Positions 7,025-15,593 of a stretch of 54,677 bases of DNA are shown here, piece after piece. Every line of letters begins with the position of its first letter. The first letter of the stretch is position 1. The position numbers and the translations under genes are program-made. The DNA is from JAPSGM01 sp963777045. GTDB lineage: Bacteria > Chloroflexota > Limnocylindria > QHBO01. The notes under the pieces were generated by a model. That model searched no databases and had not been told where the DNA came from. It saw only the letters and a program-made list of their open reading frames with translations. The stretch spans positions 1 to 54,677 of the forward strand of contig CAVZPD010000002.1 of NCBI GenBank assembly GCA_963777045.1. The letters are read 5' to 3'.

Positions 7025-7935
7025 CCGGAATCGCGCAGGAACGCCTCGACATCGCACCGCTGCGGCATCCCCTCCCGCGCGCCGGCGGCTCGCACCGATA
7101 GGGCGGCTGCCGCGTTCGCGGCGCGTGCTGCGTCCGGCAACCTCGCCCCGGCGCACAGCCAGGCGGCCAGGACGCCGCTGAACGTGTCGCCGGCGCCGGT
7201 CGTGTCCCGCACGTCGGCCACGCGTCGGCCGTGAATCGAGGTCTGGCCGGACGCGTCGACCAGCATGCAACCCAGCTCGCCCATGGTGACCAGCACCGCG
7301 CGAGCTCCGTCCGAGAGTAGCCGCCGAGCGGCATCCGCCAGGTCGTCGGTCCCCGCCAGCTCGACCAGCTCGACGCGGTTCGGGGTCAGGATGGGACCGG
7401 CGCGCAGGATCGGGGCCGGCAGCGGAGCGGCCGGGGCTGGGTTCACGACGACCGCCGCTCCCGCCGCAGCAGCCATTTCGACCCCGCGGGCCACCGCTTC
7501 CATGGGTACCTCCAGTGACGCGAGGAGGACGTCGGCAGGCTTCGGCGAGAGGGCGGTGACCGCTGCCTGTACGTCGCTGGCCGACAAGCGGCCATTGGTG
7601 CCCGGTGCGACCACGATCTGGTTCTGGCCGGTCGGATCGACCGCGATGATGGCCACGCCCGACGCGCCAGGCTTGGTGAGCACGCGGCCTAGCTCGATAC
7701 CCTCGGCGCGAAGCGCCTCGAGGCCGATCCTTCCTTCCGCGTCGTCGCCGACCGCGCCGATCATGTGGACCCGCGCTCCCACGCGCGCGGCGGCCACGGC
7801 CTGGTTGGCTCCCTTGCCTCCCGGATGTCGCTCCAGCTCCCCGCCCAGCACCGTCTCGCCTGCGGCCGGCAGGCGCGCGGCGGCGACGACGATGTCGAGG
7901 TTGATCGAACCGAGCACCAGGACGCGGCCGCTCAT
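7021..7935 (-). CDS. rbsK: Ribokinase (PfkB family)
   Basis: The protein phosphorylates ribose (or a related pentose/nucleoside) at O5 with ATP in the cytosol. The N-terminal sugar-binding signature LGSINLDIVV, HPGGKGANQAVAAAR (residues about 38-52) and the C-terminal PfkB signature DTTGAGDTFSGVLAAWL, whose Asp is the catalytic base, are complete. NPAPAAPLP and LTPNRVELVELAG are also typical. Length is 304 aa as usual. The ATG at 7935 overlaps the aminotransferase stop by four bases (ATGA), so the two are translated from one message. No ribose transporter or nucleosidase lies beside it. Ribokinase is preferred over fructokinase or adenosine kinase because of the GSINLD and GGKGANQ motifs. Confidence 0.85.
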   Translation of the reverse strand: MSGRVLVLGSINLDIVVAAARLPAAGETVLGGELERHPGGKGANQAVAAARVGARVHMIGAVGDDAEGRIGLEALRAEGIELGRVLTKPGASGVAIIAVDPTGQNQIVVAPGTNGRLSASDVQAAVTALSPKPADVLLASLEVPMEAVARGVEMAAAAGAAVVVNPAPAAPLPAPILRAGPILTPNRVELVELAGTDDLADAARRLLSDGARAVLVTMGELGCMLVDASGQTSIHGRRVADVRDTTGAGDTFSGVLAAWLCAGARLPDAARAANAAAALSVRAAGAREGMPQRCDVEAFLRDSG

Positions 7936-9143
7936 CGCTCCGTCTCCAGCACCCGGGCGAGGCAATCGGCGAGCATCTCCATCTCGGAGACGTGGTTGTA
8001 GGCGGCGGCGCTGACGCGCAGCAGCCGCCGCCAGCGTTCGCCCTCGGGCCGCTGCGGCCAGGGAGTGACCATGACCTGGATCCCGGCGGCCAGGAACGCA
8101 GAGTGAACGGGATCACCGTAGAGATCGACGCCCTGTACCACGCCGGGACTCGCTTCCCACGGCAGCGGGACCGAGGCCATGGAGCCCACCATCGCGTCGG
8201 GCGCCGGCGCCGGCTCGCCCAGGACCTCACAGAGGAGATCGCGCGCGCGCAGCGCGAGCTCGTGGTTCCGCTGCCGAAGCCCCGACCAGCCGCCTTCCAC
8301 GAGCGAGGCGCCGAATTCCAGCGCGGCGGGCACCGCGAGCCAGGCGGTGGGGTCGGAGGTCCCCTGCCAGTCGAACTCCAGGCGGAAGCGTGAGCGGTCG
8401 TCGCGCGACGAGTTCGCGCCATGGGAGATGACGAGCGGACGGACCGATGCCTGCCGATCCGGCCGGACCCAGAGGAATGCCGCCCCCTTCGGGGTGCAGA
8501 CCCACTTGTGCAGGTTCCCGGTGTAGTAGGCGGCGCCCAGCCCGGCGAGGTCCAGCTCGAGCATCCCCGGCGCGTGCGCACCGTCGACCAGGACGTCGAC
8601 GCCGGCGCGTCCGAGCTCATGCACCAGCCGTGGCATCGGCAGGACCAGTCCGGTGGCCGAGGTGACGTGGTCGAGCACCGCCAGGCGAGTTCGCGGCGTG
8701 ACGGCCGCCAGGATCGGCTCGACAAGCTCATCGGCGGATGCAAGTGGAAACGGCACCGGAACCGTGACCAGCCGAGCGTCTGCGCGGTCCGCCACGAACT
8801 GCATGGCGTTCCGGACGGCGTTGTACTCGTGGTCGATGGTGAGCAGCTCGTCGCCCGGTGCGAGCTGGAGCGAGCGCAGGACGGTGTTGACCCCGCTCGT
8901 CGCGTTGGGCAGGAAGGCGAGGTCGTCGGCATCGGCCTTCAGGAAGCGCCCCAGCGATGCCCGAGCCCCGTCCATGGCGGGCTCCAGCTCCTCCGCCATG
9001 AAGCGTACCGGCTCGGCCTCGAGCCGCGCGCGCCAGCCCTGCTGCGCCTCGAGCACCGGCCGCGGCGCGGCGCCGAACGAGCCGTGGTTCAGGAAGGTGA
9101 CCCCGGGGTCCAGCTCCCAGTGCCGCGCGTGCTCCGACAGCAT
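7932..9143 (-). CDS. Class V aminotransferase, isopenicillin-N-epimerase-like
   Basis: The 403-residue PLP enzyme of fold type I begins with the CefD-like segment FLNHGSFGAAPRPVLEAQQ. The cofactor pocket is seen in FLPNATSGVNTVLRSL, the PLP-binding Asp in VDGAHAPGMLELDL, and the Schiff-base lysine in YTGNLHKWVCTPKGAAF (about residue 225). CefD-like proteins outside antibiotic clusters act as amino-acid epimerases, lyases or aminotransferases with untested substrates, and nothing here points to beta-lactam synthesis. It is the first gene of a two-gene operon with ribokinase. A divergent HAD gene starts 18 bases away. Confidence 0.8.
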   Translation of the reverse strand: MLSEHARHWELDPGVTFLNHGSFGAAPRPVLEAQQGWRARLEAEPVRFMAEELEPAMDGARASLGRFLKADADDLAFLPNATSGVNTVLRSLQLAPGDELLTIDHEYNAVRNAMQFVADRADARLVTVPVPFPLASADELVEPILAAVTPRTRLAVLDHVTSATGLVLPMPRLVHELGRAGVDVLVDGAHAPGMLELDLAGLGAAYYTGNLHKWVCTPKGAAFLWVRPDRQASVRPLVISHGANSSRDDRSRFRLEFDWQGTSDPTAWLAVPAALEFGASLVEGGWSGLRQRNHELALRARDLLCEVLGEPAPAPDAMVGSMASVPLPWEASPGVVQGVDLYGDPVHSAFLAAGIQVMVTPWPQRPEGERWRRLLRVSAAAYNHVSEMEMLADCLARVLETER

Positions 9144-9149
9144 CCGGGC

Positions 9150-9164
9150 TATCGTAGACCGATG
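9150..9164 (+). promoter_or_regulatory. Leaderless -10 element TATCGT, six bases before ATG
   Basis: TATCGT at 9150-9155 is followed by six bases and the HAD ATG at 9162. Transcription should start at or next to the A of ATG. No ribosome-binding site is present. Confidence 0.55.
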
Positions 9165-9836
9165 TCCACGCGACGCCCGGACCTCCCACGGCCATCGGCC
9201 GTCGTCCTTGACCTGGACGGCACGCTGGTCGACACCGTGGAGACGCGCATTCGTGCCTGGCTGGCGGTCTTCGCCGAGTTCGACATCCCGGCGCGCCGTG
9301 ACCAGGTCGCCGTCCTGATCGGGGCCGATGGGCGCCGGCTGGCTCGCGAGGTGGCCAGCGATGCCGGGCTCGAGCTGCCGCAGGGCCGCGACGAGGAGAT
9401 CGATCGCCGATCCGGCGAGATCTACAGCCGGCTCAACCGCCAGCCGCGTCCACTGCCCGGCGTCGCCGAGCTGCTCGGCCGGCTCGACGAGCGCGAGATC
9501 CGATGGGCGATCGCCACCTCCTCGCGGAAGGAGCAGGTTGGTCCCTCCGTCGACGCGCTGGGCCTGTCACAGCCGCCGCGGGTCGTGGACGGTTCGCACG
9601 TCGAGCAGGCGAAACCGGCACCGGATCTCCTGCTGCGCGCGGCGGAAGAGCTGGAGGTTGCGCCCGATCGCTGCTGGTACATCGGCGATTCGACCTGGGA
9701 CATGCAGGCGACCGTGGCGGCCGGGATGACGGGAGTGGCGGTCACCGCCGGATCGGCCGTGAGCTCGGCAGAGCTCGAAGACGCCGGCGCCACCCTGGTG
9801 GTCCGCGTGCTGTCCGACCTGCTGCCGCTGGTCTAG
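9162..9836 (+). CDS. HAD-superfamily phosphatase, phosphoglycolate-phosphatase-like
   Basis: Motif I is VVLDLDGTLVDT (residues about 15-26; the first Asp is the nucleophile), motif II AIATSSRKEQV, motif III lysine in HVEQAKPAPDLLL, and motif IV WYIGDSTWDMQA. All catalytic residues are present, with a helical cap between motifs I and II as in the PGP/beta-phosphoglucomutase group. 224 aa is normal. The substrate is some small phosphomonoester that cannot be named. The ATG lacks a ribosome-binding site and is read as leaderless. The LigD gene starts eight bases after the stop, so the two are probably co-transcribed. Confidence 0.82.
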   Translation: MSTRRPDLPRPSAVVLDLDGTLVDTVETRIRAWLAVFAEFDIPARRDQVAVLIGADGRRLAREVASDAGLELPQGRDEEIDRRSGEIYSRLNRQPRPLPGVAELLGRLDEREIRWAIATSSRKEQVGPSVDALGLSQPPRVVDGSHVEQAKPAPDLLLRAAEELEVAPDRCWYIGDSTWDMQATVAAGMTGVAVTAGSAVSSAELEDAGATLVVRVLSDLLPLV

Positions 9837-9844
9837 CAGCCGGC

Positions 9845-12487
9845 ATGCCCCTCGAGGAGTACCGGGCCAAGCGACGTTTCGACCGAACGCCGGAGCCGGC
9901 GCCGGGCGATCTCGCCGATGGGAGCGGCCGGTTCGTCGTCCAGCGTCACCGCGCGACGGCGCTGCACTACGACTTCCGGCTGGAGGTCGGGGGCGTGCTT
10001 GTCAGCTGGGCGGTGCCCAAGGGCCCGACGCTCGACCCCGGCGAGCGTCGCCTGGCGATGCGTACCGAGGATCACCCCATCGAGTACCTGCCCTTCGAGG
10101 GCGTCATTCCCGAGAAGGAGTACGGGGCCGGCGACGTCATCGTGTGGGACTGGGGTACGTTCGAGCCGGAGGAGACCGATGACGCCGCCTCGGCGATCCG
10201 CGCCGGCGAGCTCAAGTTCCGCCTCTTCGGCGAGCGGCTGCGCGGCCGCTTCACGATCGTGCGGACCGGCCGGCGCGACGCCCACGGGCGCACCGAGGAG
10301 CGCGAGCAGTGGCTGCTCATCCACAAGCGCGATGCCGCCGCCGTCCCTGGCTGGAAGGCGGAGGACCACCCGGAGAGCGTGCAGACGGGGCGCACCAACG
10401 ACGAGGTGCGCGACGGCGCCGCTCCACGCTTCGAGCTGCAGCCGCCGCGCCCTGGTGCCGCCGCCGACCTGTCGGCTGCGCGCGAGGCGCCGATGCCCGA
10501 CTTCGTGCCGCCCATGCTGGCGACCCTCACCGACGGCGCGTTCGACGACCCGGCCTGGCTGTTCGAGGTGAAGTGGGACGGCTACCGCGTCCAGGCCACG
10601 ATCCGTGACGGTCGGGTACGGCTCTGGACCCGCAAACGCGTGGATGCGGCGGCGTACTTTCCGGACCTCGCTGCCGAGGCGGGCTGGATCGCCGCGCGCG
10701 ACGCGATCGTCGACGGAGAGGTGGTTGCCCTCGACGACGAGGGACGGCCGAGCTTCAGCCTCCTCCAGGACCGCACCGGCCTCAAGGGAGTGGCTGGCTC
10801 CGCTCGCCGGACCGATCCCGACGCTCCCCGCAAGAGCGCCGATGAGCGCCGCACAATCCCACTCACCTTCATGGTCTTCGACCTGCTCCACCTCGACGGT
10901 CGTTCGCTGGTCAACGTCCCGCTGGAGGACCGCAAGCGCGCGCTGCGCGCGGCCCTCCTGCCCCATCCCATGGTGCGCTACGCCTCCCACGTCCTGGCCG
11001 ATGGCGTCGACTTCACCGAGGCGGCACACCAGCAGCGGCTCGAGGGCGTCATGGCCAAGCGGCGCGCCAGCGTGTACCAGCCGGGGAAGCGCAGCCGGGA
11101 CTGGCTGAAGATCAAGCTTCGGCGCGAGCAGGAGCTGGTCGTGGTCGGCTGGCTGCCCGGTCAGGGGACGCACAAGGATCTCGGATCGCTCATCGTGGCG
11201 GTCAATCGCGACGGCGAGCTGCGCCATGCTGGCCAGGTGGGCAGCGGCATCGATCGTCGTCGTCGGCGCGAGCTCCTCGCCGCCATGGAGCCGATCCGGC
11301 GCGAGAGCTCGCCGCTCGCCACCCCGCCCCGCCTCCCGCAGGCGCGCTGGGTGGAGCCGCGGATTGTCATCTCCGCCGAGTTCGCCGAGTGGACCAGCGA
11401 CGAGCTGCTCCGGCAACCCGCTTTCAAGGGCGTGGTGATCGACCGCAATCCGGCGCACGTCGTGCGCGAGGTCGCGGTGCCGGCGGCGCGAGCGGCGCAC
11501 GGTTCGCGCCGTCCCAGCGCGCGAGCGGCTCCCGGTCGTGCCGTTGCCGGCGTCGCGACGGAGGCGGTCGCGGCCCTCGACGCGCTGTCGCGCGACGGCC
11601 ATTGGCGGGTCGATGGAGAGGAGGTTCGGCTGACCAACCTGGACAAGGTGCTGGTGCCGGCATCGGACGGCCACGATGCCGTGACGAAGCGCGACGTCAT
11701 CCGCTACTACGTCAGCATCGGCCCCACCCTGGTGCCCTACCTCGCCGACCGGGGACTGACGCTGCAACGCTTCCCGGACGGGATCGGCAAGAAGGGGTTC
11801 TGGCAGAAGGACCTGCCCGGTCATGCCCCCGACTGGGTCGCGCGCTGGGACTACGTCGGGCACGAAGGCGCGAAGACCTACGTCGTGGCCGATCGAGTGG
11901 CGACGCTCGCCTGGCTGGGACAGGAGGCGGCGCTGGAGCTTCACCCCTGGACCTCGCGTACCGAGGCGCCGCACCAACCGACCTACGCCCTCATCGACAT
12001 CGATCCCGGACCGAGCACCAGCTGGGAGGAGGTGCTGGTCCTCGCGCGGCTGTACCGAACGGCGCTCGAGCACCTGAAGGTCATCGGCCTGCCAAAGGTG
12101 ACGGGCAAGCGCGGCATCCAGGTCTGGATCCCCATCCGGCGCGGCTACGAATTCGACGACACGCGCAGCTGGGTGGAGCAGCTCTCGCGCACCATCGGCG
12201 GGCTCGTGCCGGACCTGGTGAGCTGGGAGTGGACGAAGCGCGACCGCAAGGGACGAGCGCGGCTCGACTATACGCAGAACGCGGTCAACAAGACGCTCGT
12301 CGCACCGTACGCCATCCGCCCCGCACCCGGTGCGCCGGTCTCGATGCCGATCCGGTGGGACGAGCTCGAGGATCGCGCGTTGCGCCCGGACCGATGGACG
12401 ATCGGTACGGCGCTCGACCGGCTTGCCGAAGTGGGCGACCTCTTCGCTCCGGCCCTGACCCTGGAGCAGGATCTGCCCTCGATCTGA
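9845..12487 (+). CDS. ligD: Multifunctional DNA ligase D (phosphoesterase-ligase-polymerase)
   Basis: LigD repairs double-strand breaks by non-homologous end joining. Three domains are complete in the order PE-LIG-POL, as in Pseudomonas and unlike the POL-PE-LIG order of Mycobacterium. The 3'-phosphoesterase (about residues 1-190) carries FVVQRHRATALHYDFRLE. The ATP-dependent ligase (about 220-555) has its adenylated lysine in EVKWDGYRVQ (K243) plus IVDGEVVALD and DWLKIKL. The primase-polymerase (about 585-875) has the metal-binding pair in LIDIDPG (D718, D720). 880 residues is a normal length. The ATG at 9845 lies eight bases after the HAD stop. The usual partner Ku is not in this window. 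An 11-bp hairpin follows the stop. Confidence 0.92.
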   Translation: MPLEEYRAKRRFDRTPEPAPGDLADGSGRFVVQRHRATALHYDFRLEVGGVLVSWAVPKGPTLDPGERRLAMRTEDHPIEYLPFEGVIPEKEYGAGDVIVWDWGTFEPEETDDAASAIRAGELKFRLFGERLRGRFTIVRTGRRDAHGRTEEREQWLLIHKRDAAAVPGWKAEDHPESVQTGRTNDEVRDGAAPRFELQPPRPGAAADLSAAREAPMPDFVPPMLATLTDGAFDDPAWLFEVKWDGYRVQATIRDGRVRLWTRKRVDAAAYFPDLAAEAGWIAARDAIVDGEVVALDDEGRPSFSLLQDRTGLKGVAGSARRTDPDAPRKSADERRTIPLTFMVFDLLHLDGRSLVNVPLEDRKRALRAALLPHPMVRYASHVLADGVDFTEAAHQQRLEGVMAKRRASVYQPGKRSRDWLKIKLRREQELVVVGWLPGQGTHKDLGSLIVAVNRDGELRHAGQVGSGIDRRRRRELLAAMEPIRRESSPLATPPRLPQARWVEPRIVISAEFAEWTSDELLRQPAFKGVVIDRNPAHVVREVAVPAARAAHGSRRPSARAAPGRAVAGVATEAVAALDALSRDGHWRVDGEEVRLTNLDKVLVPASDGHDAVTKRDVIRYYVSIGPTLVPYLADRGLTLQRFPDGIGKKGFWQKDLPGHAPDWVARWDYVGHEGAKTYVVADRVATLAWLGQEAALELHPWTSRTEAPHQPTYALIDIDPGPSTSWEEVLVLARLYRTALEHLKVIGLPKVTGKRGIQVWIPIRRGYEFDDTRSWVEQLSRTIGGLVPDLVSWEWTKRDRKGRARLDYTQNAVNKTLVAPYAIRPAPGAPVSMPIRWDELEDRALRPDRWTIGTALDRLAEVGDLFAPALTLEQDLPSI

Positions 12488-12502
12488 TGTGGGGCAACAG
12501 TG

Positions 12503-12549
12503 AGAAGCACCGCTGGCGCTTCCCCCCCGGGACGCTCTGCGGTGCTTCT
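12503..12549 (+). terminator. Hairpin downstream of ligD
   Basis: AGAAGCACCGC (12503-12513) and GCGGTGCTTCT (12539-12549) form a perfect 11-bp stem 16 bases after the ligD stop, with a 25-base loop. There is no long T-run, but position and stem fit a transcription end. Confidence 0.6.
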
Positions 12550-12768
12550 GTTGACGGCGCGGATGAACCCTAGAAGGGCCAGCCGCCGCCGGTGCTGCAA
12601 CTGCGCATTGGTGTTCTCCCACTCCTGGTTTGCCACGCGCCGGCGTGGCGTTCGGCCTCAGGCTCGGCTCGGGAGCGGCGGCGAACAATCACCCATAGGT
12701 ACAGGGGGTTGCGCGGCACCCGGTACTTTCGGTGCCCGGTCGGGTCAAGTCACGCTTGCCAGCACATG

Positions 12769-12783
12769 TACACTGCCGTCATG
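12769..12783 (+). promoter_or_regulatory. Leaderless -10 element TACACT, six bases before ATG
   Basis: TACACT at 12769-12774, then six bases, then the ATG of the XRE-TPR regulator at 12781. No ribosome-binding site is seen. Confidence 0.55.
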
Positions 12784-14079
12784 CCACGCACGAAGACGGT
12801 CGCGCGCGCGACCGAGCAGGACGCCGCCCTCGCGCGACAGATCGGCGGCCGCATCCGAGAGGCGCGGCATCGAGCCGGGCTCACGCAGCAGCAGCTGGCG
12901 GGCGAGCGCTACACGAAGGCCTACGTCAGCGCCCTGGAGACCGGCATCGCCCGTCCATCGATGATCGCCCTGAGCTATCTTGCCGAGCGGCTCGGCCTGC
13001 CGCCCAGCCACTTCCTGGACGAGCAGTCACCGGCATGGACCCGCCTCGAGGTGGATATGCGGCTGGCCTCCGGCGAGTGGCAGAAGGCGGCCGACGGCTA
13101 CGCGACCCTCCTGAACGAAATGGTCGACGACCAGGCCCGTGCAGAGGTGCTCCGCGGCAGGGCGGAGGCGCTTGCGCGATTGGATCGCGGCCGGGAAGCG
13201 GTGACCGCCGCCGCAGAGGCGACGCGCATCTTCACGACCCTCTCCCGACCTGCCGACGAGGCCCTGGCGCGCTACTGGCTTGCCTACGGCCTCTTCCTTT
13301 CCGATGCCGAGGCCGACGCGCGCAGCATGCTCATCGGGCTGCTCGAGCGGGTGCGGGCGGGACTGAGGGTTGAGCCGGAGTTCGAGATGCGCCTCCTGAT
13401 TGCCCTGGCCTCGGTCGAATCCCGCACCGGCCACTACTCCGACTCGCTCGCCCATCTCGAGACCGCGCGGGGCATGGCCGACGACCTCGACGATCGCCGG
13501 CGCGCCATGTTCCTGTTCAACCTGGCGATCAGCTCTCGCGAGACCGGGGACATGGAGGCCGCCATCCGCTGCGGGACGCAGGGCCTCGCGCTCCTGCGCG
13601 CCGCCGGCTCGGGATTCGAATCTGCACAGATCGAGAACGACCTCGCCCTTGCCTACCTGGCCAACGGCGACGTCGCCCGCGCCCGAGACCTCGTGGCAGA
13701 GGCGCGGCGCGAGTTCGAGACTGCCGGCGATGCACGGTACCTCGCCGCGGTGCTCGATACACAAGCCCGGGTGGAGCTCGCGTCGGGCAGCCCCGGTGAG
13801 GCACGTAGCCTCGCGCGGCGAGCCATGGAGCTCGCCCGCCAGACGAACAACCGGACGGCTGAGCTGGCTGCCATGCTCACCGAGGCACGCGCCCTCCGCC
13901 AGGTGGGGGAGCACGAGGAGGCGGAGGCGCGCTACGGCGATGCCGCGCAGCTCGCCCGTGACTCGGGCGCGGTTGCCCGTCTCAAGGAGGTCCTGCGTGA
14001 GTGGGCGGACCTGCGCGCCGATTCCGGCGACCACCGTGGCGCGTACGAGCTGTCAAGCGAGGCATTGGCGGTCAACTAG
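12781..14079 (+). CDS. XRE-family regulator with TPR repeats
   Basis: An N-terminal Cro/C1-type helix-turn-helix (about residues 20-75) shows IGGRIREARHRAGLTQQQLA, YVSALETGIARPSMIALSYL and AERLGLPPSHFL. It is followed by a long alpha-helical array of about eight TPR-like repeats (residues 85-430), seen in the regularly spaced A/L/Y pattern such as EALARYWLAYGLFL and AMFLFNLAISSRETGDMEAA. This plan is that of RRNPP-like or actinobacterial TPR regulators, where the TPR part binds a peptide or protein that switches DNA binding. No peptide gene is identified nearby. A palindrome overlapping a -35 element 14 bases after its stop is a candidate binding site. 432 aa; the start is fixed by the leaderless -10. 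Confidence 0.82.
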   Translation: MPRTKTVARATEQDAALARQIGGRIREARHRAGLTQQQLAGERYTKAYVSALETGIARPSMIALSYLAERLGLPPSHFLDEQSPAWTRLEVDMRLASGEWQKAADGYATLLNEMVDDQARAEVLRGRAEALARLDRGREAVTAAAEATRIFTTLSRPADEALARYWLAYGLFLSDAEADARSMLIGLLERVRAGLRVEPEFEMRLLIALASVESRTGHYSDSLAHLETARGMADDLDDRRRAMFLFNLAISSRETGDMEAAIRCGTQGLALLRAAGSGFESAQIENDLALAYLANGDVARARDLVAEARREFETAGDARYLAAVLDTQARVELASGSPGEARSLARRAMELARQTNNRTAELAAMLTEARALRQVGEHEEAEARYGDAAQLARDSGAVARLKEVLREWADLRADSGDHRGAYELSSEALAVN

Positions 14080-14092
14080 CCAGGGGCAAGAG

Positions 14093-14133
14093 TCAATTGT
14101 GTATTGACAGGTGCACTCTGGTGCGGCTAGGCT
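14093..14133 (+). promoter_or_regulatory. Promoter with overlapping operator palindrome
   Basis: TTGACA at 14104-14109 and TAGGCT at 14128-14133 with an 18-bp spacer form a good housekeeping promoter reading toward DUF3090. The inverted repeat TCAAT-TGTGT-ATTGA (14093-14107) overlaps the -35, a place where a bound repressor would block polymerase. The XRE regulator just upstream is the obvious candidate ligand, by inference. Confidence 0.55.
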
Positions 14134-14255
14134 CCGATCAACGAGTCGGTGTGGGCACCCATCGCTAACCCCGGTGGACCGGCTCGAGCACTGGGGGACC
14201 ATCGGGATCGGAGAGCGGGCACATCTCCGATCCCGTTACCTTTTCCGGCGTCCGC

Positions 14256-14270
14256 TACGATGGCGACATG
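14256..14270 (+). promoter_or_regulatory. Leaderless -10 element TACGAT, six bases before ATG
   Basis: TACGAT at 14256-14261, six bases, then the DUF3090 ATG at 14268. This would give a second, leaderless transcript in addition to the one from 14104-14133. Confidence 0.5.
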
Positions 14271-14798
14271 CCGCGACGCCTCTTCATCATCAATGCTCCC
14301 GACCGCTTCGTACCCGGCACCATCGGGGATCCCGGTGCCCGCACCTTCTTCCTGCAGGCCCGCAAGGGCGACGCGGTGGTCAGCGTGGCACTCGAGAAGG
14401 CGCAGGTCGCCGTGCTGGCCGACAGGTTGTCGGAGCTACTGGCATCCGTGCTGGATGAGCCGGCTCCGGTTCCCGAGCCGGACGACCGCCCGCTCGACGA
14501 GCCACTGATCGACCTCTTCCGGGTGGGACCGATGGCCCTGGCCTGGGACACCGATTCGGCGCGCGTCGTGATCGAGGCCCAGCCGCTGAACGATGCCGGT
14601 GACTACATCGAGGTGCCCGACGAGGCCGAGGAGGGTCCGGATCTGGTGCGCGTCAGCATCGAACCATCCCAGGCGCGGGAATTCGTTCGACGCGCGTCCG
14701 CACTGGTGGCCGCGGGACGGCCCACGTGCCCCTTCTGCGGCGAAGTCCTCGAATCGACGGGCCACTTCTGCGCCCAGACGCGCGCCCACCTCAACTGA
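14268..14798 (+). CDS. DUF3090 family protein with C-terminal zinc-binding motif
   Basis: The 176-residue protein matches the DUF3090 family known mainly from Actinomycetota. It starts MPRRLFIINAPDRFVPGTIG, followed by GARTFFLQARKGDAVVSVAL and FRVGPMALAWD. The last 35 residues hold a treble-clef-like CPFCGEVLESTGHFC, with Cys/His spacing suited to one zinc ion. In actinobacteria the family sits beside a histidine phosphatase and an SCO1664-type kinase-like gene; here a different phosphatase follows after one base. Molecular function is unknown. Two promoters (housekeeping with operator, and leaderless) seem to serve it. Confidence 0.75.
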   Translation: MPRRLFIINAPDRFVPGTIGDPGARTFFLQARKGDAVVSVALEKAQVAVLADRLSELLASVLDEPAPVPEPDDRPLDEPLIDLFRVGPMALAWDTDSARVVIEAQPLNDAGDYIEVPDEAEEGPDLVRVSIEPSQAREFVRRASALVAAGRPTCPFCGEVLESTGHFCAQTRAHLN

Positions 14799-14799
14799 G

Positions 14800-15432
14800 A
14801 TGGGCGATCGTGCTCGCCGGACGGTTGCGCCCGCCCCGCTGCATGCCGGGTTCGATGAACCGATGCGCGTCGACTGGCTTTCCCGCGCAGATCTGCAACC
14901 CGGCGTGCCCGGCAGAGTGGGCCTGACCTTCCTGCCCGGGAAGCAGGGTGCCTCGTCACGCTATCCGGGCCACACCTATCGACGAGATGCCGAGCGCGAC
15001 CTGGCGGCGCTCCGGGCCCAGGGCGTCCGGACGCTGGTCCTCCTGGTCGAGGACGCGGAGCTTGAGCAGTGGAGCACTCCTGCCATGGCGACGCTTGGCG
15101 AGCGCGTCGGACTCGCGGTGCTGCGGTTCCCGATTCCGGACGGTGAAGCTCCGACGCTCGAGACGATGGCGGAGATCCAGGGCGCACTGCATCGCGCGCG
15201 GAGCTCGGGTGACGTGGCGGTGGCCTGCATGGGCGGGGTGGGACGGACCGGCATGGTCGCGGCGTGTGCGCTGGTCGATGCCGGCTGCTCCGCGCTGCAG
15301 GCGATTGCGCGCGTGCGTGAGGTCCGCCACCCGACCGCAGTTGAGACCGAAGCGCAGGAGCGCCTGGTGGCCAGCTGGGAGCTGCGGAGGCGCGGCCTCC
15401 CGGGCGCATCGGCTCCTCCCTCTTCCGCGTAG
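14800..15432 (+). CDS. Cyclin-dependent-kinase-inhibitor-3-like dual-specificity phosphatase
   Basis: The active site follows the Cys-X5-Arg rule of tyrosine/dual-specificity phosphatases: VACMGGVGRTGMVAAC, with the nucleophile Cys near residue 145. The general-acid Asp is probably in FPIPDGEAP upstream. GLTFLPGKQG near the N-terminus matches bacterial CDKN3-like proteins (PF05706-like). 210 aa from the ATG at 14800; an internal ATG at 14863, just before the conserved MRVDWLS, is an equally plausible start. Substrate unknown; it could dephosphorylate Ser/Thr/Tyr on proteins. It is coupled to DUF3090 (one-base gap). Confidence 0.72.
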   Translation: MGDRARRTVAPAPLHAGFDEPMRVDWLSRADLQPGVPGRVGLTFLPGKQGASSRYPGHTYRRDAERDLAALRAQGVRTLVLLVEDAELEQWSTPAMATLGERVGLAVLRFPIPDGEAPTLETMAEIQGALHRARSSGDVAVACMGGVGRTGMVAACALVDAGCSALQAIARVREVRHPTAVETEAQERLVASWELRRRGLPGASAPPSSA

Positions 15433-15593
15433 CCGGATCGTCCTGCCGGAGTACTGCACCACACCGCACCAGCCGTCGAAACGCGCGAAATCACGCGTGC
15501 GCTCTGGGCCGGAGGTACCACCTTCTCATAGGCAGCGGGGGGTAGGACGGTCATGCTCGGCGCATCAATTCGTATTCATCGGATGCGCCCGAA

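Noticed and set aside
6290..8932. 880-codon frame on the minus strand
   Set aside because: It is the out-of-frame shadow of the ribokinase and aminotransferase genes joined to a real 102-residue gene at its end; only the last part (from 6598) is kept.
7932..9143. Beta-lactam biosynthesis through an isopenicillin N epimerase
   Set aside because: No ACV synthetase, IPNS or expandase is in the window; CefD-like folds are common in other contexts.
9833..12688. 951-codon frame opposite ligD
   Set aside because: It is the antisense shadow of ligD, caused by high GC at third positions.
12714..12736. Riboswitch in the leader of the XRE-TPR gene (GGCACC/GGTGCC hairpin)
   Set aside because: A single short hairpin only; no known riboswitch core was recognised, and a leaderless -10 lies between it and the ATG.
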